Part shown: positions 34,725-44,912 of the stretch, in pieces | How positions within the stretch are numbered: position 1 is the stretch's first letter | How the letters are laid out: each line of letters opens with the position of its first letter | Source: Haematococcus lacustris | Taxonomy: Eukaryota; Chlorophyta; Chlorophyceae; Chlamydomonadales; Haematococcaceae | DNA length: 64,000 bases | Assembly: GCA_030144725.1 (NCBI GenBank) | Contig: JASKMD010000012.1 | Coordinates: 10,091,931-10,155,930, forward strand | Direction: 5' to 3' | Notes under the pieces: model-generated | Seen by the model: only the letters and a program-made list of their open reading frames with translations | The model's database searches: none | Told to the model about the DNA's origin: nothing | Position numbers and translations under genes: made by a program

Positions 34725-36195
34725 CCAATGCGGGGTAACGGGGTAGAGGGGAACGGGGGAATGCACTTTTTACCCCCCGATTCCAATGCGGGGGAATGGG
34801 GGAAAATGGAGGTTGGGTTCAGTTATATTGCGAGTTGTGGCGAGTGGTCGCGAGCTTCACGAGAGCTTCATCCCTTTGCACGACCACGACATCCACCTTT
34901 GTCCATCCAAATGTTCGCTTTGGGTGATCGTCGTCGGCGCGAGGCTGAGGATGAGCTAATGATTGCCGTAGTGATACGCCTTATTGGTGATCCGAAACCG
35001 GACCCAAAGTCGGCACACATTCGGTGACAGCTCCTGGCTCAAACATTGAAGTGATGCGTGTTTGGTGACCCTCTGTCTTTCACCCTCTGTCTTTCAATAG
35101 CACATTGTCCACACATGCATTTGTTCACTACTGAGGCAGCCGCCTTCGAGCACTGAAGCGTGTGGTTGCTTCCATCACAACCTCATCATCCTTACCATCA
35201 CTCTCGCCCTCTCCTGCCCCTACACCTGCCCATGCCCCTGCCCTTGCCCCTGCCCTCCCCACGCCCTGTGCTGTGCTGTGCTGTGCTGTGCTGTGCTGTG
35301 CTGGGCTGGGCTGGGCTGGGCTGGGCTGGGCTGGGCTGGGCTGGGCTGGGCTGGGCTGGGCTGGGCTGGGCTGGGCTGGGCTGGGCTGGGCTGGGCTGGG
35401 CTGGGCTGGGCTGGGCTGGGCTGGGCTGGGCTGGGCTGGGCTGGGCTGGGCTGGGCTGGGCTGGGCTGGGCTGGGCTGGGCTGGGCTGGGCTGGGCTGGG
35501 CTGGGCTGGGCTGGGCTGGGCTGGGCTGGGCTGGGCTGGGCTGGGCTGGGCTGGGCTGGGCTGGGCTGGGCTGGGCTGGGCTGGGCTGGGCTGGGCTGGG
35601 CTAGGCTGGGGCGTGGCGTGTATTGGTACTGGTACACCTAGTGCATTGCAGGGTTGGGCAAGGCCAAGCGGAGCAGTTTGATGGTTGCACATGCAAGATG
35701 CCCTAAGATGCAGTTGCAGCACCAACAACGGATGCTGGAACAGGAGCAGTGATGGGTGCAGGTGCAGGATCAAGCATCGCTTCAGCTTTGTGTGTTCCCG
35801 TGCGTGAGTGTTGGGGCGCTGTTACATCGGTTTTGCAAGCCATGTGAATCGTTTCACCGCGGAGACCTGACTCCTGGGCGGTCGCTACAATAGTCCTGGT
35901 CAGTGAGCGTGAGCCTCCTGGCTGCGTGCCATCTGGCTGCGAGCCATCGGGCATCGAAGTCTTCGAAGTACCCCCTCATTTTTTCCCCGAACACTTTTTC
36001 TGCTACCGCGGGGTTCGGCTGGGGTAGCAAAAAGCGAGGAGGGGAGGGCGGTTAGGGACCAACCACCGCCATTCCCCTGGGGGAATTCCCCAACGGCGCA
36101 AACGGACTCGCAGGGGAACGGCAGTTGAACGGCGGTTAGAGGGAGAATAAAAATTCCCCCGCTGCGCTTTTCCCCTCATTCCCCCGTTACCCGCT
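34725..36195. mobile_element. probable transposable element with inverted G-rich ends
   Basis: The left end reads gcggggtaacggggtag then gaacgggggaatg; the right end, reversed, reads gcgggtaacgggggaatgag. Inside are a short frame (MFALGDRRRREAEDEL, 34910-35027), the GGGCT array, and a minus-strand segment ([15 protein letters not shown]) related to 43524-43823. It lies between hairpins H4 and H5, which are almost identical, and H5 has lost its left tip at the border. No transposase domain is recognised. Confidence 0.5.
35268..35605. repeat. GGGCT pentamer array with a CTGTG leader
   Basis: About six CTGTG units followed by about 60 perfect GGGCT units. Open frames across it (AGLGW, AQPSP) are artefacts. 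Confidence 0.97.
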
Positions 36196-36196
36196 A

Positions 36197-36379
36197 GGGT
36201 CGTTTCAGGTGGTTAAAAAAGGCTCGGTCTCGGCCCTGGCGCGGGACAGCTCTCGACCTCAGCCAGCGGCCACGTCGCTACGCTCCGTGTCCGCTGGCTT
36301 CGGTCTCGAGCTGCCCCGCGCCAGGGCCTCGACCTCGCCTTTTTAAACCGCCTAAAACGACCCGCGACACCATTATCTA
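36197..36379. mobile_element. long-hairpin element H5 (left tip lost)
   Basis: Nearly identical to H4 from the core to the right tip (CCATTATCTA), while the left tip and outer arm have been replaced by the end of the 34725-36195 element. Confidence 0.8.
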
Positions 36380-36414
36380 CTACGAAAACGCCACTACTAC
36401 CTGTTATCCCACGA

Positions 36415-36535
36415 ACCAACCAAGTGGCTCCTTACAGAGGGGATGTGTGTGGGCAAGAGCATGCATGGGGTAGGGCTCGAGCACTCCTAGGGTTCGAGGC
36501 TCGAGCACTCCTGGCTACCCCTCCCATTGAACCAC
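36415..36535. repeat. R1 dispersed repeat, 5' half
   Basis: Contains ctccttacagaggggatgtg and gcatggggtagggctcgagc, matching the first half of R1. Its relation to the 3' half at 37490-37645 suggests one R1 split by about 1 kb. Confidence 0.6.
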
Positions 36536-37489
36536 CAACCCCCCTAACGATAAGGGACAACGGCTTTTCCGGACTCATTTCTGCACCGATTCACACGTGG
36601 ATTGAAGCGTCGGAATGCGGCTGCGCTGAGCCACACGCTGAACTGGTCGGGCATGTTGCCGGGTATTCGACCCTACCGAGCCTGCGGACCTGATGTACGT
36701 TAACCCAGTAGCGGTGAGTCCCTGTTCAAGGCGATGGATAGTGCGCAATGTGTTAGGAGCCCGACCTCATGTCCAACATCGTGACCAACATGCGCTGGCT
36801 CAGGGGCTCTGAAACTAGGAGGAGACCACGGCATGAGCATAGCAGTGGCAACTGCATCATTCACTTGCTAATCAAGCTCCAGAAGGTGGGTAAACACTCC
36901 TCCACGCTGCTCACTCTGCCGATGCCCGGCTGACAACCATGCAACTCAAGGTAACTCTCCAGCCTTGCGTCACTAGGTAGGGTACTCACTGTGGACCCCC
37001 TGCCAAGTTCTCAACTCTTGCTGAGATTTGCCCATATGTGTTTTAGAAGCTGGCGTGTGCACATGCCTACAGCATGCCGACACCCAAGTATCACCCCTAC
37101 AAACGGCAGGGGGGCCAGGCTGCCCGCTGTGGGTGTTGTATGAGGTCTACGCCAACTGGCAGCACTGGCTGGGTGGAGATTCATGTGTAGGGGGAGGCTG
37201 TGTAGGATGATGTTGAGAAAACTGGGCTCCATGCGTTAAGTGTACCGCAATGTACCGCAGCGGAGAACTCTGCATCCTGCGTTGTGGGTGTTGTGAAGCA
37301 GCATTACAAAGGCCCATCGCGCAGAGCGAAACCGTTCGCGTGCCTGGCAGACTGCCGGTCACCGTAGGGTGCCAGCAGCTCGGGCGCGCAGGCGCAAGCG
37401 CAACGCAAAGGTAAGGCGTTCCGCGTTAAAATGACAGCTCAACTCTCACCAGGCACGCCGCAAAGTCAAATGTCCCTTACGTGGTGGTT
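36536..37489. other. spacer without recognised gene
   Basis: Short open frames only; no family or tandem array is recognised. Confidence 0.5.
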
Positions 37490-37645
37490 CAATGGGAGGG
37501 GTAGCCTCCTAGGCCCTAGGCTAGGCCCTAGGCTAGGGTCACACCTAGGTTAGGAGCACAGTAACGCCGGTCACTTCCTGTTTTGAAGAAGTGTAGGGGC
37601 TCCACAGGAGGATAGGGATACAGGGATGTAGGTATATCTACTGTC
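37490..37645. repeat. R1 dispersed repeat, 3' half
   Basis: Contains gaagtgtaggggctccacag and gatagggatacagggatgta. It directly abuts the truncated Fanzor-like copy. Confidence 0.7.
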
Positions 37646-37665
37646 ATACAAGTAGGCCTGACAGA

Positions 37666-38465
37666 GGGACGGAGCGTGCTGTTCACGCGCAAAGCCGCCC
37701 GGCCAGCTGCCTTGCATGGGCAAGGAGAAGGGCGCTGTCAACCCGCTGGCGCACCTGGACGCCGATTGGCTGGGCTGCGACCCCGGAAAGACGCACATGG
37801 CGACAGTGGCCCACGAGGAGCGGTACCCCTCCGGCGCCGTGAAGTCCGTATGGCATCGGAGCCTCACTTCGGCGCAGTACTACCGGCAGAGCGGCATCAC
37901 AGACCACGCCAAGGCGCCCAAGGCCTGGATGGCCGGCATCAAGCCTCAGCACGATGAGCTGTCGCAAGTCACCAGCTACACCGTCTCGCTGCAGCGGTAC
38001 CGATAGCTGCCGTACGCTGCCACGGTGCTGGCCACCTGGCCCGACATGTGGGCCGAGCTGTCCAAGCCGCGCTGGTCCAACGCCAGGTTCCGGCTGTACG
38101 GAGGCAAGCAGCGCACGGTGGCCAAGTTCTGGGCTGAGGTGAGTAGGCCGTACACAGCCAGTATATGTGCTAGTATGTGTGCCACAATGCTTGCCTATGC
38201 CATGCCTTGACCTGAGCTCACTGACCTGAGCTGTTTCTCCTGTGTGCCTTGGCTGCTGACTGTCAAGGGTGCCAGGGTACGCTGCAACTCGGCTGCCACA
38301 GGTCGCCCCCTGGCCCTGGCCTATGGGACAGCACGCTTCAGCGGCAGCGGCACCATGGGCAGCAAGGGTGTGCCTGTCAAGCAGATGCACCGGGAGGCAT
38401 GCAAGCAGTTCCCCGGGCGTGTGGTGCTGGGGTATGAGTTTCGTAGCAGGATGGGCACCAAGTAG
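37666..38465 (+). pseudogene. truncated Fanzor-like (TnpB-like) gene copy
   Basis: This is homologous to exons 3 and 4 of the gene at 50998-54913. It begins inside exon 3, with the frame from 37716 reading MGKEKGAVNPLAHLDADWLG, then CDPGKTHMATVAHEERYPSG (RuvC-I Asp) and YYRQSGITDHAK. A TAG at 38004 replaces the codons of REY in the intact copy. The homology continues as TWPDMWAELSKPRWSNARFR up to a GTGAGT donor near 38138. The second exon starts near 38268 with VRCNSAATGRPLALAY and reaches VVLGYEF (RuvC-II Glu), then breaks off. The intron is only about 130 bp, with two gacctgagct units where the other copy has about 80 pentamers. R1 pieces flank both sides. Confidence 0.7.
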
Positions 38466-38654
38466 CTGGGCATAGGGACGGAGTCGCGAATAGGGGGTGT
38501 AGCGCCTGGAACAGTAGTCCGAGGTCAAGTGACATTTGGAGCGGCGCACGGGGACTACCCCTGACGTGCGGGCGAGCATGTCATCCCCGCCAGCTGGGCC
38601 AGCAGCACTACGGTGGTGGCTTCCTGGTAAGCGCGCTCGCGGTCACCACCTGTG

Positions 38655-38700
38655 TTGGGGAAGTGTAGGGGCTCCCGATGATAGGGGATGCAGGGTTTCC
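38655..38700. repeat. R1 dispersed repeat, short 3' fragment
   Basis: Contains gaagtgtaggggctcccgat and gataggggatgcagg. With 37490-37645 it brackets the truncated Fanzor-like copy in direct orientation. Confidence 0.55.
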
Positions 38701-38706
38701 TGGTAA

Positions 38707-40179
38707 TTGCGAGTCCGAGGTAGCACGCGCATTTGCGGCACGGTTTCCACCATCCAGCACTTCGTCGGCTCAGCATACCACGTCACAACTGCGAGGCCTT
38801 CAAAATGTCCCAGCGATAGCTGCAGCATCGTGAGGGATGAAACCCTGGCATTTCTTTGGCACATGTTGCCCGATGGTGGTGTCTGGCTCTTGCCAGGAGA
38901 GTCAGAGACGGTTCGCATAGGCCTGCTGGCAGGAGCAGGCGTGGCGCTGCTGCTGGTGCTGGCAGCTGTGGCGTATGTGCTGCATCGCTGGCGAAGGCAT
39001 GCACCCAGCCGACAGCAGCTGCTTGGGCCAGCACCCATGAAGGAACTGCTGTCAGACCTGACCCCATGCAAGCATGCGGCAAAGGAGGTGAGGCAGGGTG
39101 GTGATAGTGGTCGTGATGGTGGTGCTGACCAGGGCCTCTGCTTCAAGCCTGTTCTTCCCTGCCTCCTATTGGGTGGGAGGGACAGGGGTTGTGAATGGGG
39201 GAGGCCATGCAGCATGAGTAGGCACTGGTGCGTGGATGAGAGGCGGCCCCTGCCAGGCCCCCCTCCACCACAGCTGATGGGTGTCCACACACTGGCAAAG
39301 GCATGCTCACACATGCTCTTTATTGGTGGGTGGGACAACTCCGTGTTCCCTGCCTTTACCCTGCCCCGCCCCTGCCATAAGACCTGCCACTGCCCCTGCC
39401 GCTGCCGCTGTCCATGCCCCTGCCTCTGCAGCTGCCTCTGACCCTCCCATCTCTGCCTCTGCTCCACTACCTCTGCCACTATCGCTGCCCCCGCCGCTCC
39501 CCTACCTCTGCCTCTGACCCTGCCACTGCCCTGCGCCCTGTGTGCCCTGTGTGCCCTCCACCTGACTATGGCTGCTGTAGGAGCTTGACTTGGAGCTCGG
39601 CCTGCCCAGCTCTGCCAGCAGTGGCAGTCCCCCAACCTGCTCCTTGCACTACTGTCCCGCCGGGGAGCAGGGAGCGCAGGCAGACCAGCCGACATGCCAG
39701 ACATCTCATCATGGTCCCCTCTTGTCCAAGCAGCAACAGCAGCAGCAGCAGCAGCAGCAGGAGGGGAGGCAGGGGGAGCAGGAGGAGGGGAGTGGTACCA
39801 TGATCACGCCGCGCTACCCCCCCGCTACCCCACCTGCCGCCACCCCCCCCACCATCACATCCACCCTTACAACCTGTGCAGCCACAACAGCCCCCACCAT
39901 CCACCCCCAAGTTAATCCATCTGGTGGTGGGGGGGGCACCCTGCCACGCCCACCCACCTCCTGCCCCTCCCCCTCCGGCGATTGCCCCTCACCAGATGTG
40001 ACCACTGCCCAGAGCCCCTGCCCCTGCCAGCCTGGCGTTAGCCTGGGTGCAGGGGAGGAGGTGAGGGGGCTCTTGTCCCAGGTGCCGGGGTCAGGCAGTG
40101 GGGGCACTGGGAGCAAAGCGGCCGGCAGTGGTAGGGGCCAGGTCCTGAGGCAAGCTGCCTTCATAGTGCCAGGGGCAGG

Positions 40180-40216
<37 letters not shown>

Positions 40217-42199
40217 CAGGTTGGCCACGGCATCCCCGCAGGCACTGGAGCAGGCAGCACTTCAGCAGCAGCAGCAGCAGCAGCAGCAGGGGAGGGTGAT
40301 GTTGGGGTTGGAGGCTGTAGTGCGGAGGGGCAGGGGGGGGTGCGGGCCATGCAGGAGGCCAGCTGGTGGGTGCTGCGACCTCAGGAGCCAGACCCCCTGA
40401 GGGAGGTGAGGCTTAGGCAGGTGCTAGCGGAGGGGCTGCGCAGCAGCTGGCCCTCCCCTGCCACCACCCCTGCCACCTCTGCTGCCCTGTTTGGTGCCCA
40501 CATCCCCAGCGCTGGCAGCAGCTGGACTTCAGCCAGTGTAGGGGAGGGGGGCCACAGGGAAGGCCTGACCCCCTGCCCCTGGCAGCGCCCCTGCCCCCCA
40601 AGTGGCTGCAGCAGCCCTTCAGCCAGGGCCAGGCTGGCCACTGCTGCCGCCACCCCCCCGCACCAGGCTACGGCAGCGGCAGCTGCAGGTGAAGCCAGCA
40701 GCAGCTACCTGCCCCAGATCCAGCAGCCCCTGCTGCCCCCATCACACCTAACCCCCAAAGCCAGCAGCAGCAGCAGCAGCAGCAGCTTACCCCAGCCGCC
40801 CCACCCTTCCACCCCCCCCTGCTCCCACCCTCACCCTCCAACCGGTCACACCCCAGGCTCGCCACCTAGAGTGACACAGGGCTGCAAAGGAGTGACCATG
40901 CCCACCCACCCCCTCAAGGCGAGCTGGCCAGGCACCCCCTACCAGGTGCTGGCCCTGGGTACGGGGGGAGGTGGGGGGGAGGCTGGGGGGGCTGGGGGGC
41001 AGTGGCCAGCGCTGCTGCAGGGCCAGACAGCCCCCGGGGGGGCCGGGGCGGGGCTGCCATGCCTGTCTTCTCTGCCGTATGCCCCGGGCTGCAGCGCTGC
41101 TGACATCCTGACTGGCCGCTGCGCACCCTGGGCCTCCCCCTTGGCGCCAGGGGTGGTGAGGGCTAGGCACCAGCCGGGGGCTGCAGGGGACCAGGTGGCT
41201 GAACAGGCGCAGGGGCAGGGGCAGGGGCAGGGGCAGGGGCAGGGGCAGGGGCAGGGGCAGGGGCAGGCGCAGGGGCAGGGGCAGGGGCAGGGGCAGGGGC
41301 AGGGGCAGGGGCAGGGGCAGGCGCAGGGGCAGGGGCAGGGGCAGGGGCAGGCGCAGGGGCAGGGGCAGGGGCAGGGGCAGGGGCAGGGGCAGGCGCAGGG
41401 GCAGGGGCAGGCGCAGGGGCAGGGGCAGGGGCAGGCGCAGGGGCAGGGGCAGGGGCAGGGGCAGGGGCAGGGGCAGGGGCAGGGGCAGGGGCAGGGGCAG
41501 GGGCAGGGGCAGGGGCAGGCGCAGGGGCAGGGGCAGGGGCAGGGGCAGGCGCAGGGGCAGGGGCAGGCGCAGGGGCAGGGGCAGGGGCAGGGGCAGGGGC
41601 AGGGGCAGGGGCAGGGGCAGGGGCAGGGGCAGGGGCACGGGTGGGGTGCTCCTACCTCAGGGGAGATCCAGCCAACTGCCCCTGGGCACAAACTGGGCGG
41701 AAAGCTGGCAGGGCAGCTGGCCCTGCAGGCAGTGACCCCACCTACCCCCTCAACCCCATGCCCAGGGGTGACCACCACCCCAGCCCAGCAGCAGCCGGGC
41801 AGCTGGCCAGCAGGAGCAGCAGCCCACCCCCCCAGGGAGGTTGGCTCGCCTTCCCCCCAGCCCCTCAATGTCCCAGGCACTGATGGCAGGGGCAGCTGGG
41901 GCAGGCTGGGTGACGGGGAGGGTGGAGGGGAGAGGGGGGCGGGACTGCTGGCTGAGGTACCCACTGCAGGCGGGGGGGCCGCTGGGTGGGGGGGGAGGCA
42001 GGTGGGTCAGGGGGGTGTGTGCCCTGTGCATGTACACCTGGGTGAGGATGGGGTCCATGAGGGGGAGGGGGCGGGGGGCCTGCTGCTGCTGTCGCAGAGC
42101 AGTGCCCGTGTGGCTCGACACCTCCAGCGCCACCAGGAGCACTGGGAACGTCAGCGTCACCAGCAACAGGGCCAGCAGCAGGGCCAGCAGCAGCAGGGC

Positions 42200-42231
<32 letters not shown>

Positions 42232-42268
42232 GGGGCGGCAGGGGCAGCTGTGGGGTCAGGCTTGGTAG
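38707..42268 (+). CDS. single-pass membrane protein with a very long low-complexity tail
   Basis: Exon 38707 (start uncertain) to 39087 joins exon 39581-42268 in phase. The first exon has a short ectodomain, a membrane helix (IGLLAGAGVALLLVLAAVAY) and a basic stop-transfer (HRWRR), followed by KELLSDLTPCKHAAKE. The second, about 895 residues, starts ELDLELGLPSSASSG and is dominated by Gln, Gly, Pro and Ala runs, including about 140 residues of QG repeats from the GGGGCA array at 41208-41640. Algal receptor-like kinases have this layout before the kinase domain, but no kinase motif appears. The open frame is long partly because the repeats lack stops, so the 3' half may include unspliced intron. 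Function unknown. Confidence 0.45.
41208..41640. repeat. GGGGCA/GGCGCA hexamer array
   Basis: About 72 hexamers with interspersed GGCGCA variants at irregular spacing (every 3-14 units), unlike the homogeneous array at 6931. It lies inside the long open frame. Confidence 0.95.
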
Positions 42269-43479
42269 CCATGGGGTAGTCAAGGCTCAGATCAGACAGA
42301 GAGAGGCCAGGGACAAGCCACACACCGCCGCTAACAAGCCAGCTGCTTGGCTTGCTTGAACCTGCTCCTGTGGCCCCGCCTGTGACAATGTGGTTACAAC
42401 TGTCAGCAACTGTCACAACTGCAGCCTGGTATGGCTGCTTGGCTTTCCTCCTTGGCATACCTATCCCCCTGGCACAGCTTTCTGGCACAGCTGTCGCTCC
42501 GTGGCAGTAAGGGCGTCAGGCAGCTCAGCTGAGCGTCGCTGCACTCCCACACCCAGCGGATGCGCCTGATGCGGTAGGCACAGGCAAGAGGGCGTTACCA
42601 TCTGAGCCACCGATCGCACGACGGGGCTGGATGACGACAAGGGAGTAGGTGGCCAGAGCAGCAGGGGCCTTAGAGTTTACCTGGATCTATGGTGCAGGCG
42701 GCTGCGAGAAAACAAATTATGTTTCCGCAGTGTGCCAATGCTGACATATGTTGTCGTTGCGTTTGTTGTTGTTGGGTGCACTGATCAGCCAAGACTGACA
42801 GCTGGTGAGGACCAGACATGACTGGCTGGCTGGCTCTGGAACTGAGCTGAGCCAGGTGCAGGTGTTACTGACATTATATGTCTCCACACAGACAGAACAC
42901 CACCCCTAGTGAGGGGTCTAATGGTTTTGCCTTCTCGTGGTACTTCCCACGGGTATGGGGGCAGGAGAGGAAGGTGCTGGTCGTAGATGTAGCAGTGCTG
43001 TGATGCAGTGCGCTGGTCTGGCGGTGGAGCAAGATGAGATAGGGGTTCGACTCCACGTACGGGACCGTATATTCAAACCTTCCAGGGCCCGTGATACTTT
43101 AGATGCCAGTCATACAAAACTCATTCAACGGGGAACAACATGTTTGACCTTGTAAGAGCATGCTAGCACAGGCGTGTTCAGCCTGGAGCCAGCAGCGTGA
43201 CCAGCCAGTGCGGGGCCTGATGCGGCGCGGAGCCAGCAATGGCACCCCGCATCCTGCCACAGGCCCCATGTAGCAGTCAGGCAGCCACACAGCCAGCAGC
43301 CCTAGAGCCAGGCCAGGGCCGTCCTATGACTCAAAGCTTCTGTAGTGGACACACTCATGACAATTTAGATAGGGAATGTCCGAATCGCGCGAACCGAGCT
43401 TGACACGCAAGCGGAGGGCGGGCGCGAGGGATCGGATCCAACCTGCCGAGCAAGGTAATAGAGGCCTACACACCTTGTG
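42269..43479. other. spacer with tRNA-like sequence remnants
   Basis: No protein gene is recognised. On the minus strand, about 42615-42535 reads gcgatcggtggctcagatgg then taacgcc, an A-box-like start, but no T-arm follows at tRNA distance. On the plus strand, about 42985-43060 holds a perfect B box (ggttcgactcc) with a TAGCAGTG A-box-like string about 60 bp before, but the stems do not pair. Both are probably SINE remnants. Confidence 0.45.
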
Positions 43480-43880
43480 GGGTTTGTAGAGTGGCCAAGT
43501 CATCAGTACTGCTCACGAAGGGGTTAAGCATCGCAGCAGCCTTGTATATTTCCGAGCATGGGTGGAGGGGCGTTGTGTACATCGGTTTGGCATGCCATGT
43601 GAATCGTTTTGACTGCGGCGAATGTGCCGCACTGTGCGCAGGTGCTCCTGGGCCACGTCGGTCGCAGCGGTGTCTCGCGACGAGGCCCGCATGAGCAAAC
43701 AATGCATGGATTTGCATGTGGAGGTTTGAGCCGCAATAGCACTCGGCACACTGCACAGTATTTAAAGTTACAAGCTGCACCGCATAGCTGACAGTGTCTT
43801 CTATCCAGGGATGTGCGACACAAAAATAGAAACCACGGGGCTGAGAAGTGGCGTCGTTTTGATTACCAGGGGTAGGTTCT
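43480..43880 (-). CDS. Cys-rich, zinc-ribbon-like open frame, probably transposon-derived
   Basis: The minus-strand frame contains CQLCGAACNFKYCAVCR, then CIVCSCG, CAQCG and TIHMACQTDVHNAPPPM. The regularly spaced Cys pairs suggest a zinc-binding domain. A degraded relative lies on the minus strand at about 35720-35960 ([17 protein letters not shown]). The recurrence next to other mobile DNA favours a transposon protein. Family not recognised; ends not defined. Confidence 0.35.
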
Positions 43881-44912
43881 ATGTTAGTTGGGGCCACCTG
43901 ACTAAGAGTGGGCCCGGGCAGCTAAACCGCATTCTAGACAACAAAACCCCTGGTTCCAGGGAATGTATGTGTTGTGGTGTTGTGCACGCGTTGCCTGTAG
44001 TGCTGCAGTGTGTGTACATTACATCATGTATATCTCTCCTGTCTGTGCCCGACATTACATTGCGACAGCTATGTCTGCTTTTGCTGCTATTGCTGCTATT
44101 TTGTTCGCGATGCAACTGCTCGCGATGCAATCCGGCCCGTGATTACTCCTTGAACCATCACTGAAACTGAGCCGCGAAGAACCACGTCGTGAATCACTCC
44201 GTGGAATTCGCTGTGAGTAGCTCCTACGTTGCTTAAAATAGCCGTAGACGTCACATAGCATAGCACCTAGCGGCAAAGTGGCTCGTGAGAAGCGGAAGGG
44301 CTCCGCCAAGCAAAAGCAGGGCCCGAAGAAACGCCCTCCAGTTGTGCAGCCCCCTCCAGCACCTGATGCAGCCCCCCTCCCCCCGCGTGCCCCCAGCTAA
44401 TTTTCCTGCTGCTGCTGCTGCCGCCTGTGGTACCTATTGACTGCAGGCAAGCGCTAGCAGTATGAGGCTGCGGTCAGGGCAGCACTCATGCGTGGGGTGT
44501 CATGCATTATTGACAGCTGCACCCCACCCCACCGCAATGCAGCATGGCACTGTTGCATGACGAAAAATAGATGGCACTACTACGCATGATTTCGCTTGTC
44601 GCCCCTTGCGCTGGCTTTGACTCTATGGCACCTACGGCACTCTTACATCGCAATCTCATGAGAGCCCGCATCGCACCCACTTCGACATTTCTGCGACTAC
44701 CAATCTGCGGGGAGACCCAGCACAGCTCTAGTTCTGCATAGCATTGGGTTCAGCGGTTTGGAGAGTTGAGCTGGAGCTTACTGTCAACGCAACTCGTGGC
44801 ACCCACCAAGCTACATCTTTCACTGCACTGCTGGCTGCTGGCTAACTAGAAGGCATAGATGTTGAGACCTGCAGTACACTGGGCATTAGCCTGGCTCTTT
44901 CTGCAAAACGCG
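43881..44912. other. spacer without recognised gene
   Basis: Only a short basic and Pro-rich frame (GSAKQKQGPKKRPPVVQPPP, about 44300-44400) stands out; it has no context that would make it an exon. Confidence 0.4.

Noticed and set aside
35160..35681. Repeat proteins (AGLGW, AQPSP)
   Set aside because: Readings of the GGGCT array.
40787..41964. Minus-strand PLPL and CPCP repeat frames
   Set aside because: Antisense of the GGGGCA/GGCGCA array; no exon signals.
42535..42620. tRNA gene on the minus strand (ggctcagatggtaacgcc)
   Set aside because: Good A-box and D-arm, but no T-arm or matching acceptor; kept only as a SINE-like remnant.
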